Shown here: positions 37,038-46,179 of the stretch, piece by piece
How the letters are laid out: each line of letters opens with the position of its first letter
Position numbering within the stretch: the first letter of the stretch is position 1
Source: Kiritimatiellia bacterium
GTDB taxonomy: Bacteria > Verrucomicrobiota > Kiritimatiellia > RFP12 > UBA1067
Assembly (NCBI GenBank): GCA_017514235.1
Contig: JAFWKK010000036.1
Span: forward strand, 35,116 to 99,115
DNA: 64,000 bases
Reading direction: 5' to 3'
Program-made: the position numbers and the translations under genes
Notes under the pieces: generated by a model
Seen by the model: the letters and a program-made list of their open reading frames with translations, nothing else
The model's database searches: none
Told to the model about the DNA's origin: nothing

Positions 37038-39460
37038 AACAGCAGTTCGGCGTAGCGGACGAGCCCCATCGCGTCCTTGGAGTAGTGGTCGGCGCCTATC
37101 TTCGCGGCATAGTCAGCCGTCAGCACCGCTCCGCCCACCGTCACTTTGCAGTCAGGCAGCTTTTCGTGGAGTAACTTCACCGTCTCCTCCATGAAGCACA
37201 CGGTAGTGGTCATCAGCGCGGAAAGGCCGACGAGCCGCGCTTTCTCGCGCCGTGCGGTCTCCACGATTCTCTCTGGCGGCACGTCACGGCCGAGGTCTAT
37301 CACCTTGAATCCATAGTTCTCCAGGAGCGCCCGGCAGATGTTCTTGCCGATGTCGTGTATGTCGCCCTTGACGGTTGCGATGACGATGGGACCCTTGACG
37401 GCGGCTCCGTCATGGGCCGGCATCGCCGAGCGCACTACATCGAACGCCGCGCCCGCCGCTTCAGCAGCCATGAGAAGCTGCGGCAAGAACACGCGTCCGG
37501 ACTCGAATCCTTTCCCTACGGTTTCCAGAGCAGGCACTATCGACTTGTTGATGACATCGAGCGGTTTGGAGCCGCCTTCGAGCGCGGTTTTCGCGGCGGC
37601 GGCGGCATCGGCCTTCAGTCCGTGACGAATTGAGGCGGAAAGGGCGCTTTCGTTTCCCGCCTCCGGCTTTGCCGACGACGGTGTTCCGGACGCGGCCAGG
37701 CGGCTGCTCACTGGCATGGCGGGCGACCAGTCCGTAAAGGCGGCGATCCAGTTGCTGCAGGTTCGGTCCTTTGCGGTGAGAGCCCGAAAGGCGCGGAAGG
37801 CTGTCATCATGTCCGCCGCTAGCGGATTTACGATGCCTGCGGAAAGCCCGTTCGCGAGCGCCATCGTATAGAACGCGGCGTTGAGCAGCGGACGCGCCGG
37901 GAGCCCGAAGGAGATGTTCGAGACGCCGAGACACGTGCGGCAGCCAAGTTCGGTGCGCACCTTGCGCATCGCCTCCAGGATTACGTTTGCGCTTTGGGCG
38001 TCGGCGCTGACGGCGAGACAAAGAACGTCGACGACGAAGTCGGAGGGCTTCAGTCCGTACTCTGCACCGCGTGCGAGAATCTTTCTCGCTATTGCGACGC
38101 GGCCTTCTGCCGCAGGCGGAATGCCGGTCTCGTCCAGGGTTAGCGCAACGACCGCTCCGCCGTATTTCGCCACGAGCGGGAGCACTGCCGTCATTGACTC
38201 TTCTTTGCCGTTTACGGAGTTTACGAGTGCCTTGCCGTTGTAGTGGCGGAGGGTTCGTTCGAGCGCCCTTGGGTCGGAAGTGTCTATTTGCAGCGGAAGG
38301 TCGGTCACGCTCTGCACGGCCTGCACGGTCGCATCTAGAACTGCGGGCTCGTCGAGGCCAGGGACGCCGACGTTTACGTCGAGTATGTGCGCGCCGGCTT
38401 CCGACTGCGCTACCGCTTCGCGCAGAACGTAGGCGACGTCGCCTTCCGCAAGGGCGGCCTTGAGTTTCTTCTTGCCCGTCGGGTTGATGCGTTCGCCAAT
38501 GATGATCGTGTCGTCAAAGGGTATCTCCACGGCGCGGGAACCGGACGTGACTACGGTGCGCGGCGGTTGCGGCGGGACTGTGCTGTGCGCTTTGAGAACG
38601 CACCCTAACGACTCTTGCACGGCGGCGATGTGGGCTGGCGTGGTGCCGCAGCAGCCGCCGACAATGGACGCGCCTGCGTCTGCGAGCGCGGCGACGTCTC
38701 GTGCGAATTCCTCCGGGCCGACGGTGAACACCGTGCGCCCGTCCTTGACCTGCGGCAGTCCGGCATTGGGCTTGACCGCTATGGGAAGCGACGTTGCGGC
38801 GGCAAGACGCTTCACGAACGGCAGCATGCGGTCCGGGCCGAACCCGCAGTTGAAGCCTAGCGCGTCGACGCGCAGGCCTTCGAGCAAGGCGGCCACGCAC
38901 TCGACGCTGGCGCCTGTGAGGAGCTTGCCGTCTTCGCCGAGGGCTACGGTGGCAAGTATGGGAAGGGTGGCATTTTCTTTTGCGGCGAGGACTGCCGCTT
39001 TGAGTTCGTAGGCGTCGCCCATCGTCTCGATGACCACTAGGTCTGCGCCGGCCTTCGCTCCGATCTGGACCTGCTCTGCGAAGGCATCGTAGGCGGCGTC
39101 GAACTCAAAATCGCCCGCGGGCTTGAGGAGCCGTCCGGTCGGGCCGACGTCGAGCGCTACGAAGCGGCGGCCGTTCGTGCCGGAGGCGGCTTCGCGGGCG
39201 AGCGCGATTCCGGCGGCGATTACGTCCGCCAGCGGCGCATTGCCGTGGTACTTTGCGGAGTTGGCGCCAAAGGTGTTGGCGTAGACGATGTCGGCTCCTG
39301 CGGCGAAGTATGCCTCGTGCACGGCACGCACGTCGGCGGGATGCGACAGGTTCCATAGCTCTGGAACTTCTCCTGGTTGAAGTCCCTTTGCCTGCAGTTG
39401 CGTGCCCATTCCTCCGTCGAGGAAGATGATGCGGCCGTCGCCGCTTGGAATGATGCTCAT
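37031..39460 (-). CDS. metH: cobalamin-dependent methionine synthase lacking the activation domain
   Basis: 809 aa versus about 1200 for full MetH. Domains in order: homocysteine-binding barrel (about 5-290; zinc Cys in NCGFGPD and GGCCGTTPAHI), methyltetrahydrofolate (pterin) barrel (about 310-560; GERINPTGKKKLK, DVNVGVPG), linker, cap and B12-binding domain (about 610-809) with the lower-ligand motif GDIHDIGKN near 700. The C-terminal AdoMet-dependent reactivation domain is absent and is supplied by the neighbouring gene. Catalyses methyl transfer from methyl-THF to homocysteine. Last gene of a metF-activation-metH operon. Confidence 0.93.
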   Translation of the reverse strand: MSIIPSGDGRIIFLDGGMGTQLQAKGLQPGEVPELWNLSHPADVRAVHEAYFAAGADIVYANTFGANSAKYHGNAPLADVIAAGIALAREAASGTNGRRFVALDVGPTGRLLKPAGDFEFDAAYDAFAEQVQIGAKAGADLVVIETMGDAYELKAAVLAAKENATLPILATVALGEDGKLLTGASVECVAALLEGLRVDALGFNCGFGPDRMLPFVKRLAAATSLPIAVKPNAGLPQVKDGRTVFTVGPEEFARDVAALADAGASIVGGCCGTTPAHIAAVQESLGCVLKAHSTVPPQPPRTVVTSGSRAVEIPFDDTIIIGERINPTGKKKLKAALAEGDVAYVLREAVAQSEAGAHILDVNVGVPGLDEPAVLDATVQAVQSVTDLPLQIDTSDPRALERTLRHYNGKALVNSVNGKEESMTAVLPLVAKYGGAVVALTLDETGIPPAAEGRVAIARKILARGAEYGLKPSDFVVDVLCLAVSADAQSANVILEAMRKVRTELGCRTCLGVSNISFGLPARPLLNAAFYTMALANGLSAGIVNPLAADMMTAFRAFRALTAKDRTCSNWIAAFTDWSPAMPVSSRLAASGTPSSAKPEAGNESALSASIRHGLKADAAAAAKTALEGGSKPLDVINKSIVPALETVGKGFESGRVFLPQLLMAAEAAGAAFDVVRSAMPAHDGAAVKGPIVIATVKGDIHDIGKNICRALLENYGFKVIDLGRDVPPERIVETARREKARLVGLSALMTTTVCFMEETVKLLHEKLPDCKVTVGGAVLTADYAAKIGADHYSKDAMGLVRYAELLFQ

Positions 39461-39467
39461 TTGCGCT

Positions 39468-40037
39468 TCAGCCTTTCGTTATGCCGATGATGGCGCTTAC
39501 GGACTTGGAGGGTACCATGAGAAGCGTATCGGTGAGCGACACGCCGACCGTGCGCGGCGCGTCGAGAAGCGCTAGCACGACGCGCTGCGCGGCAAGCGGA
39601 AAGTCGCCGTAGCCAGGCGAATAGCGCGAGACCAGGGACTCGCCTTTGTCCAGGCTGACGCGTATTTCGTCCTCCAGACGATCCATCAGCTTCTCTATGA
39701 GCGCGGCGCCGATTGCCTGGACGATGAGAGCGTCGACGCCGGACGATACGGATGCGCGCCGCTGGAAGGCGTCGAACCCCGCGCCGATAGTGCCGCAGGC
39801 GAGACAGGCGGCTTGGCAGCCGACGAGGTGCCGCCCGAGCGTGCCGCTAATCTCGAGGCGGAGCCCGCCGGAAGCGATGGCTCCTTCCGCAATCGGGAAG
39901 CGTCTCCATGCCTGCGCCGGGCGAATGGCCTTTAGCGCATCGTCCCTGAGCCTTGTCACGCGCTCGGCCAGTTCGCCGTCAGGAACGGAGCGGCCCATGC
40001 GCATGTAGCGCGCGATTTCGGCGAGGTCGGCGGTCAT
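39468..40037 (-). CDS. stand-alone MetH activation (AdoMet-binding) domain protein
   Basis: 189 aa. The C-terminal part carries RYSPGYGDFPLAAQ, the R-x-x-P-G-Y AdoMet-binding signature of the MetH reactivation domain, and VGVSLTDTLLMVPSKSVSAIIG, its characteristic closing strand-helix. It overlaps metF by 4 bp and lies 7 bp before metH. Together with the truncated MetH it reconstitutes a split enzyme, as known from Thermotoga and other anaerobes. Role: AdoMet-dependent remethylation of oxidised cob(II)alamin. Confidence 0.88.
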   Translation of the reverse strand: MTADLAEIARYMRMGRSVPDGELAERVTRLRDDALKAIRPAQAWRRFPIAEGAIASGGLRLEISGTLGRHLVGCQAACLACGTIGAGFDAFQRRASVSSGVDALIVQAIGAALIEKLMDRLEDEIRVSLDKGESLVSRYSPGYGDFPLAAQRVVLALLDAPRTVGVSLTDTLLMVPSKSVSAIIGITKG

Positions 40038-40897
40038 TCGCTAAGTATGCTGCGGAGGTTGGCCATGATGCGCTCGGCGACTTCCGGCTTGTTCATCGTG
40101 TAGACGTGGACGGCGCTGACGCCGTTGGCGAAGAGATCAATGATCTGCTCCGTGGCGTAGGCGACGCCTGCGTCGAGCATGGCGGCCGGCCGGTCGCCGT
40201 AACGGTCGACTATCGCCTTGAAGCGGCTTGGCAGGTACGTGCCGGATATGCGGCAGATGCGCGCTATCTGCCGTCCGTTCGTGACCGGCATGATGCCTGC
40301 TATCACCGGCACGGTCACGCCACGGTCGCGCAGTTTCGAGAGGTAGCGGTAGAAGATGTTGTTGTCGAAGAACATCTGCGTGGTCACGAAGTCCAGCCCG
40401 GCCTCGACCTTCTCGCGCAGGTAGCGTATGTCGTCCTCCATGTGAGGGCAGTCGGGGTGGCACTCGGGATAGCATGCGCCGCCGAGGCAGAACAGGGAGG
40501 AGCTGAGCGCGCGCACGAGGTCAACGGCATGCGCGAAACGTCCGGGCGGCGGCTCGGCGGCGTCCTTCGGCAGGTCGCCGCGAAGGCAGAGTATGTTCTC
40601 GATGCCGGACTTGCGCAGTATTGCCGTCTCGCTGGATATGCTTTCGGCGGTTGCCGACAGGCATGTGAGGTGGGCGAGGGCTGGAACGCCGCACGACTGG
40701 ACGAACGAGGCGATGGCGGCCGTGTTCGCTTGCGCGTTTCCGGAGGCGCCGTAGGTCACCGACATGAACGATGGTTTTTGCCGCGCCAGCCGTTCCACCG
40801 CCTCTTTCACGGGCTCGAACGGAGCGTCCTTTCTCGGAGGGAATATCTCGAACGAGACGGACGGACGTCCCCTTGCAAGAATATCCTTTATTTTCAT
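40034..40897 (-). CDS. metF: 5,10-methylenetetrahydrofolate reductase
   Basis: 287 aa. FAD-dependent (beta/alpha)8 barrel: SFEIFPPRKD at the N-terminus with the catalytic Glu, SVTYGASG, LAHLTCL, NILCLRGDLP, and the F-x-T-Q-M-F-F-D-N motif near 180-190. It supplies methyl-THF for MetH. The start is preceded by GGGAGAAG and a TGGTATAAT promoter reading leftwards. It is the first gene of the metF-activation-metH operon. Confidence 0.94.
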   Translation of the reverse strand: MKIKDILARGRPSVSFEIFPPRKDAPFEPVKEAVERLARQKPSFMSVTYGASGNAQANTAAIASFVQSCGVPALAHLTCLSATAESISSETAILRKSGIENILCLRGDLPKDAAEPPPGRFAHAVDLVRALSSSLFCLGGACYPECHPDCPHMEDDIRYLREKVEAGLDFVTTQMFFDNNIFYRYLSKLRDRGVTVPVIAGIMPVTNGRQIARICRISGTYLPSRFKAIVDRYGDRPAAMLDAGVAYATEQIIDLFANGVSAVHVYTMNKPEVAERIMANLRSILSE

Positions 40898-40926
40898 GTT
40901 TCTTCTCCCGCTGGTTTACATGTGAA

Positions 40927-40935
40927 ATTATACCA
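40927..40935 (-). promoter_or_regulatory. extended -10 promoter of the metF operon
   Basis: On the minus strand the sequence reads TGGTATAAT, 30 bp upstream of metF. It is divergent from the B12-receptor promoter 28 bp away. No riboswitch fits in the short metF leader. Confidence 0.6.
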
Positions 40936-40962
40936 TAGATTGCGTTGCAGCGGTGGCAACTG

Positions 40963-40971
40963 TGCTATAAT
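40963..40971 (+). promoter_or_regulatory. extended -10 promoter of the B12-receptor transcript
   Basis: TGCTATAAT immediately in front of the cobalamin riboswitch. A TTGCAG lies 15 bp upstream as a weak -35. Confidence 0.55.
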
Positions 40972-40974
40972 ACG

Positions 40975-41070
40975 CGGCAAAGGGACGGCAACCGGAAAGT
41001 CCTGTGAAAACCAGGCGCTGTCGCGCAGCCGTTAAAGTCGGAATGCGGCGGTCGTCCTCAAAACGTCAAG
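40975..41070 (+). ncRNA. cobalamin (B12) riboswitch
   Basis: The leader contains the expected blocks in order: AAAGGGA, CCTGTGAAAACCAGG (the GGTGAAAATCC-type stem), GCGCAGCCGTTAAAG (the CGCAACNGTAA-type B12 box) and AGTCGGAATGCGGC. Directly downstream, CCCTC (41073-41077) and GAGGG (41082-41086) form a hairpin over the purine-rich ribosome site of the receptor gene, a likely translational expression platform. The regulated gene is a TonB-dependent receptor, which fits B12 uptake. Boundaries are approximate. Confidence 0.82.
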
Positions 41071-41100
41071 TACCCTCGCATGAGGGGGAAAGAGAGAGTG

Positions 41101-43065
41101 ATGAAGAAGATGCTTGCCGCCGTCCTGGCGGGAACGGGCGCGGTGGCGTGTGCCGAGCCGCCCCAGAGTACCAACGAGGTTGTCGAGCTTCCGCCCGTGA
41201 CCGTATATGCTTCGCGCACGGGCGATGCGAAGGACGCGATTCCGGCGTCGGTTTCGCTGTTCACTGCCGAGGACGTGGAGAACAGCGGTGCGCTGGACCT
41301 GCCCGAGCTGCTGAAGAAGAAGGCGGGCATAGACATTCACGCCATGAACGGCAATCCGATCCTGACGTCCATCGCCATGCGCGGATTCGGAGATAACGCC
41401 TTCGGTCGCGTGAAGGTGGTGCTTGACGGTGAGGAGCTGAACAACGTCGACATGAACGCGCCCAACCTCACGCGCATTCCGCTTGCCAGTGCCGAGCGCG
41501 TCGAGGTCGTCCGCGGGCCGAGCCCGGTGCTCTATGGCGACGGTGCGATCGCCGGCGTGGTGAACGTGACTACTGACCAGTGCGATTACGAGAAGCGGAC
41601 GAAGGTGACCGGCAAGGCAGGGTCGCAGTACACGTACGGCGGCAATTTTCAGACAAAAGGCGGGTTTGAGGACGAAGGGTTACTCTACAACGCCTCGTAT
41701 GACTACCTGCAGTCCGACGGTTACCGCGAGCACAGCGCGTATGATATGCACACGGCCAACGCAGGGTTGCGAAAGAACTTCGAGAACGGCTCCACGGTAG
41801 GGGTCAAGGCGAACTACCAGAACGCCTTCTACGAGCTGCCCGGGTCGCTGACATACGACCAGTGGAAGCATGCGCGCAAGACCGCCAACAATCATGACGA
41901 CTGGGCCAGGATATGGAGCTACGGCATCGGGCTGGACTCGAAGATGAAGCTGGCCGAAGACCAGTGGCTGCTCGTTGACGGCGGATTCTCCCATCAGTAC
42001 CGCCATGCCCGCTACGTAAGTTCCGACAGCGATCTCGAATACAACGCTTACTGCTGGCACTTTTCGCCGCGATACGTCAACGAGATGGACGTATTCGACT
42101 TCGCGAACAAGTTTACAGTCGGAACTGACTTCAGGTTCGATCGCTACGGAGAAGACCACCCGCTTAGCTTCGGTTCTCCGGTCAAGCGTCATTTCGACCG
42201 TGCGCGTTATGCGGCATTCGCGCATGACGAGTTTTACGTCACCGACGAGCTTTCCGTGGTGGCCGGAGCGCGCATCGAGCGGATCGGGAACCGCTGGTCG
42301 CACTACAGCGGCCTTTCACAGTCCCGCAGCTTCGATGTGATGGGCGACTACGAGCTGGGCCTTGTCTTCCGTCCGGTTGAGGGTCTCAAGACATACGTAA
42401 AGGGGACACGCTTCCACCGCTCGGCATTTTGCGACGAGCTGAGCTACACTCAGGACGGCAAGTTCCTCGACCCGGAGACCGGCTGGTCGCTTGATGTCGG
42501 TGCAGAATGGGTGTTCCTGGACGAGTTCAGCTTTGACGTTAACGGCTACGGCATGATCATGGATGACGAGATATTCTTTGACCCGGCCCTTGCCCCGTTC
42601 GGCTACAACTGCAACAGCCCAGCGCGGACGCGTCGCGTAGGCATGGATACGGGTCTTGCCTGGCGTCGCGACAAGGTGGCGGAGGCGTCGGTGCGGTACG
42701 GGTTGGTGCATGCCGACTTCGGAAGCGGCGAATACCACGGGTGCGACGTGCCTTACGTTCCCAACCACAGGATACGTGCCGAGGCTGGATTCTGGGTGTT
42801 CGGCGACCTTGAGTTTAAGGGCGGCTACACTTTTGTCAGCCAGCAGTACGTTTCCGGCGACTTCGCCAACCAGAGCGACAGGCTGCCGTCCTATTCGCTC
42901 TTTGACGTTGGTGCGTACTATTCGCCGTCGTGGGCGGAGGGCTGGAAGGCGTCGTTCGTGATGGACAACCTGTTGGACAGGAACTATTGCGACTACGCTG
43001 GCGTGGGCTACTACTATCCGGCCTGCGGACGCAGCTTCATGTTCGCGCTGTCATACGAATTCTGA
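41101..43065 (+). CDS. TonB-dependent outer-membrane receptor, probable B12 transporter (BtuB-like)
   Basis: 654 aa. Signal peptide to about residue 18, a TonB-box-like LPPVTVYASR, a plug domain (about 30-150) with IAMRGFGDNAFGRVKVVLDG and VEVVRGPSPVLYGDGAIAGVVNV, then an outer-membrane barrel ending in an aromatic residue (FALSYEF). The ATG at 41101 follows GAAAGAGAGAG. The cobalamin riboswitch directly upstream identifies corrinoid as the likely cargo. Gene symbol withheld because barrel similarity to BtuB itself is not evident. Confidence 0.88.
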   Translation: MKKMLAAVLAGTGAVACAEPPQSTNEVVELPPVTVYASRTGDAKDAIPASVSLFTAEDVENSGALDLPELLKKKAGIDIHAMNGNPILTSIAMRGFGDNAFGRVKVVLDGEELNNVDMNAPNLTRIPLASAERVEVVRGPSPVLYGDGAIAGVVNVTTDQCDYEKRTKVTGKAGSQYTYGGNFQTKGGFEDEGLLYNASYDYLQSDGYREHSAYDMHTANAGLRKNFENGSTVGVKANYQNAFYELPGSLTYDQWKHARKTANNHDDWARIWSYGIGLDSKMKLAEDQWLLVDGGFSHQYRHARYVSSDSDLEYNAYCWHFSPRYVNEMDVFDFANKFTVGTDFRFDRYGEDHPLSFGSPVKRHFDRARYAAFAHDEFYVTDELSVVAGARIERIGNRWSHYSGLSQSRSFDVMGDYELGLVFRPVEGLKTYVKGTRFHRSAFCDELSYTQDGKFLDPETGWSLDVGAEWVFLDEFSFDVNGYGMIMDDEIFFDPALAPFGYNCNSPARTRRVGMDTGLAWRRDKVAEASVRYGLVHADFGSGEYHGCDVPYVPNHRIRAEAGFWVFGDLEFKGGYTFVSQQYVSGDFANQSDRLPSYSLFDVGAYYSPSWAEGWKASFVMDNLLDRNYCDYAGVGYYYPACGRSFMFALSYEF

Positions 43066-44342
43066 TGACTGAGTTCGCGAGGAGCGCGTTATTCCTATTC
43101 CTCGCCTTGCGTGCCGGCGACTTCGTCAACGTTGCCGCCGGCATGTGGTTCGTTCCGCGCTACGTTCCGGCCGAGGACATTGGCGCGGTGTTGCCGGTTT
43201 CGTCGTTCGCGACGTTCCTCTCCCTGCCGGTTTTCGCGTTCGCGATGACGGTGATGAAGGAATCGGCTGTCCTTTACGCCTCCGGCGAACGCGGCAAGGT
43301 GAAGTCGCTCCTGTGCGGCGTGTTCGTTGCGGTCGCGGCGATCCTTGCCGTCGTTCTTGTTGTGTCTGCCCTGGCGGTGCCGCACTTCCTGAAGGCGATG
43401 CGCGTGTCGGATGCGTCGGTCGGGATACTTGTCGTCTCGGCGGCGTTTCTCGGCTGCGTTGCGCCGGTCTACACGGACGCCCTTCAGTCGCTGAAGCGCT
43501 TCCGTTCGCTCGCCGCAGTGGAGGTTGGCGGAGCACTCGTGCGCTTCCTCGTCATGCTGGCGGTCATGCCGTTCAGGGCTCTGGCAGGGTATTTCGCCGG
43601 ACAGGCCGCGTTGCCTGCGTTTCGCATTGCCGGAAGCGTAGCGGCCTTGCGCCGCGACCTGGCCGTACCGGCTCAGCCGTATTGGAGCCGTGCCGCCGCC
43701 CGACGCATCGCGATTGCGTTCGTGGCGATAGTCGCCTATCAGGGCGTTCCGATGGCCGCATCGCTCGTCGAGCATTCAATCCTGCGCACAAGCCTTCCGT
43801 CCGCCGATTCGGCAGGATACTTCATGGTCTCGCGGTTTTCGGACTTCCTGTACTACCTGACTTTTCCGCTGCTGCTGGTGATGTTTCCGCATACTGCGGC
43901 CGCTGCCTGCAAGGCGGACAACCTTGTATCCGCAGCCGATGCGACACGCCCGTATGTGCTGAAATGTTCGGCGGTCACGCTGGCGGCTGCGTCGGCGATG
44001 TCGGTGGCCTACGCGTTGTTCGGAAAGGAGCTTTTGTCGCTTATGCCGCATGGGTCCGACTACGCCGCATACGTGCCGTACATGCCGTGGCTTGTCGCTA
44101 TCACGGCGCTAACCGCGTGCCAGACGTTCTACACCAACGCCGAGGTGTCTGCAGGGCGCTTCGGTTTCCTGGCCTGGCTGGTGCCGCTTCACCTGGCTTA
44201 TCCGGCGATGCTTTCCCTTGCCTCGTCGTTCGGGTTCGTGCCGACGCTGGGATGGCTGCTTGCCTGGTTCGGGACGGCTTCGGTCCTCCGCTTCGCGTTC
44301 TCGGCGCACGGTTGCCTTCGGCAGCTCCGTCCGTGCGAATGA
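43065..44342 (+). CDS. polytopic membrane protein, possible MATE/flippase-type exporter
   Basis: 425 aa, start overlapping the receptor stop (TGATG), so it belongs to the riboswitch-controlled transcript. About 12 hydrophobic segments are spread along the chain, in the layout of polysaccharide-flippase (Wzx/MATE, MOP superfamily) proteins. No specific catalytic motif is seen. A role in corrinoid handling is suggested only by the operon; it could as well be an unrelated lipid or sugar flippase. Confidence 0.6.
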   Translation: MTEFARSALFLFLALRAGDFVNVAAGMWFVPRYVPAEDIGAVLPVSSFATFLSLPVFAFAMTVMKESAVLYASGERGKVKSLLCGVFVAVAAILAVVLVVSALAVPHFLKAMRVSDASVGILVVSAAFLGCVAPVYTDALQSLKRFRSLAAVEVGGALVRFLVMLAVMPFRALAGYFAGQAALPAFRIAGSVAALRRDLAVPAQPYWSRAAARRIAIAFVAIVAYQGVPMAASLVEHSILRTSLPSADSAGYFMVSRFSDFLYYLTFPLLLVMFPHTAAAACKADNLVSAADATRPYVLKCSAVTLAAASAMSVAYALFGKELLSLMPHGSDYAAYVPYMPWLVAITALTACQTFYTNAEVSAGRFGFLAWLVPLHLAYPAMLSLASSFGFVPTLGWLLAWFGTASVLRFAFSAHGCLRQLRPCE

Positions 44343-44422
44343 AGAAATCAGGTAACTTTATTCCCACTTTTTAAACGACAGTCAAATGGTGCCCTTGAAA
44401 ACAAAGGGCCGTGTTGAAAGAG

Positions 44423-44656
44423 AACTCCGAGGGCTGGCAAAAATGGCTCCATTACCATTCCGCCTCACGCTTCGCGCCATTCAGCCGCTCATAGGGCACT
44501 TCTCATTGTGCAAGTTTCGTGGCTGCCTTCGGCAGAGGAGGTCTGGGGGACGCTTCCCCCAGCCATGATAGCATGGAAATGCGACATGTCACAGGTTGGA
44601 ATGCGCGAAGCAAAGGCGACGCGTTAGCGGAGCCATTTTTGCCAACCTTCGGAGTT
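44423..44656. repeat. MITE-like element with 28-bp terminal inverted repeats
   Basis: Left end 44423-44450 and right end 44629-44656 are inverted copies differing at 2 of 28 positions. Beyond these the similarity continues inward in a looser form for about 35 bp per arm (GCTTCGCGC on the left against GCGCGAAGC on the right). The centre holds two further perfect hairpins: CTGCC/GGCAG (44523-44535) and a 7-bp CTGGGGG/CCCCCAG stem (44543-44562). The whole region can fold as one long branched hairpin. No ORF or clear target-site duplication was seen. It could be a non-autonomous transposable element or a structured RNA. Confidence 0.6.
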
Positions 44657-44733
44657 ATTCTAATGACGAGCGATGCGTATTATCTGCCCAACCAATTTCC
44701 AAGAGGTGGGGATATTCCAGGCCCGGTGGGCTA

Positions 44734-44763
44734 TTGCAGGCTACACAGGCATTGTGATATAAT
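44734..44763 (+). promoter_or_regulatory. promoter of the FISUMP-type surface protein
   Basis: TTGCAG (44734-44739), 18-bp spacer, extended -10 TGATATAAT (44755-44763), 87 bp before the ATG. Confidence 0.55.
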
Positions 44764-44849
44764 GCTTTCGCAAACTTGCTCTAGTGTTGGTTGTTCATGC
44801 CAGTGCAGATTGGCCAGCCGGAAGAGCAACGCCGAAACAGGAGGAGCAC

Positions 44850-46046
44850 ATGACAAGCACAGGCAGGATCGCGTTCGCCGTTGCGGCGGCGCTTGTCGCG
44901 TCCACGTCGTGGGCGAAGAACTACACCCTTACGCTCAAGCCCGTCAAGTCATCATACGGCACGATGGTCGGCGGCGGGAAGTACGCTAAGGGCAAGAAGG
45001 TGACGATAAAGGCGAAGGCGAAGAGCGGATACGTGTTCGCAGGGTGGTTCCAGGACAAGGGGTGTTCCAAGGCACTGGATCCGGCCGGCTACGACAACCG
45101 CAAGCCGGCGGTGAAGATCAAGATGCCGTCGAAGGACACGACCATCTATGCGAAGTTCGTCTCGAAGTCCGAGGACAAGAAGATGCTCGGCCTTTCGTCC
45201 GCCACTAAGAAGCTGGCCAAGACCGCCGCGAACGCGACGGTCGGCACGAAGTTCAAGCTCAAGCTCGGGATAAACTCCTGCTCGCTTGTGACCGTGACGG
45301 CCAAGGGTCTCCCGAAGGGCCTCGCGATAGACAAGTCGTCGGGCGTGATATCTGGGAAACCGAAGAAGGCCGGCGTGTTCAAGGCGACGGTCACTGTGAA
45401 GACTGCGGCCGGCAACAAGATCGAGTTCAAGGTGAAGATTGTCGTGCGCGACGGAGTCCAGCTCTGGGAGGGCGGTCCGTACTGGGCCGAGACGAACATC
45501 GGTGCGGACAATCCATGGGATTACGGCCTCTATTTCTGGTGGGGCGACACGAAGGGGCATAGCCCGTCATCGGCTGGCGAGTTCAGTTTCAACTTTGATG
45601 AAAACAATGTTTACACATACTGGAAGAGCGTGTCGGAATTGCAAAGAGCCGGTTGGTTGACGAGCGACGGAGTCCTCGCGCCAAAGCATGACGCGGCGCA
45701 TGTTCACTGGGGCTCCGGATGGCGCATGCCGACGTATCAGGAACTGGACGATCTCCTCAACAAGTGCGATTGGACTTGGACTACGCAGAACGGCGTGAAC
45801 GGATGTGTCGTTTGGGGTAGGGGGGCTTATGCTGCTAACAGCATCTTTCTCCCTGCCGCCGGCAACGGCGACGGGACTTCGCTCGACGATGCCGGTTCGT
45901 TCGGCCTCTACTGGTCGTCCGTCCCGGACTCGGACTACATCAATCACGCGTGGTACCTCCTCTTCACTTCGAGCTACCACGACACGGACGGCAGCGGCCG
46001 CCGCGGCGGGCAGCCTGTTCGCCCTGTCCAAGGGTTCACCGAATAG
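44850..46046 (+). CDS. secreted protein: InlB-type repeat, Ig-like and FISUMP-type domain
   Basis: 398 aa, ATG behind AGGAGGAG. Signal peptide to about residue 22 (STSWA). About residues 23-95 form one InlB/Listeria-Bacteroides-type beta-grasp repeat (GKKVTIKAKAKSGYVFAGWF). About 115-205 resembles a putative Ig (He_PIG) domain: GLPKGLAIDKSSGVISGKP. The rest (about 210-398) is a FISUMP/DUF1566-like domain with WRMPTYQELDDLL, GLYWSSVPD and the closing GGQPVRPVQ. This layout is common in PVC-group and Fibrobacter surface proteins. Binding or adhesion is inferred. Confidence 0.8.
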   Translation: MTSTGRIAFAVAAALVASTSWAKNYTLTLKPVKSSYGTMVGGGKYAKGKKVTIKAKAKSGYVFAGWFQDKGCSKALDPAGYDNRKPAVKIKMPSKDTTIYAKFVSKSEDKKMLGLSSATKKLAKTAANATVGTKFKLKLGINSCSLVTVTAKGLPKGLAIDKSSGVISGKPKKAGVFKATVTVKTAAGNKIEFKVKIVVRDGVQLWEGGPYWAETNIGADNPWDYGLYFWWGDTKGHSPSSAGEFSFNFDENNVYTYWKSVSELQRAGWLTSDGVLAPKHDAAHVHWGSGWRMPTYQELDDLLNKCDWTWTTQNGVNGCVVWGRGAYAANSIFLPAAGNGDGTSLDDAGSFGLYWSSVPDSDYINHAWYLLFTSSYHDTDGSGRRGGQPVRPVQGFTE

Positions 46047-46179
46047 CGAGCAACGCGAGCGCATTCAATTCTTCAATTCTTTAATTCTTTATCGAGGTGT
46101 GAAGCATCAATTGAGAACAGCTTGAAATTGCTGTGAATTGCGCCTTTGCGCATTTCGGGGCTGGGTGCGGTGGATTTTG

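Larger units (their letters stand above)
44343..44849. other. 507-bp non-coding stretch
   Basis: No credible gene lies here; the ORFs that cross it have no start signals and no family resemblance. It contains a GCCCTT/AAGGGC hairpin (44391-44409), a 234-bp inverted-repeat element (44423-44656) and a promoter (44734-44763) for the following surface-protein gene. Confidence 0.6.

Noticed and set aside
44519-44989. 156-aa plus-strand ORF crossing the inverted-repeat element
   Set aside because: It starts inside the element, has no ribosome site and runs out of frame into the FISUMP-type gene.
46069-46095. AATTCTT triplicate as a phage attachment site
   Set aside because: Simple low-complexity repeat; no integrase or second copy in the window.
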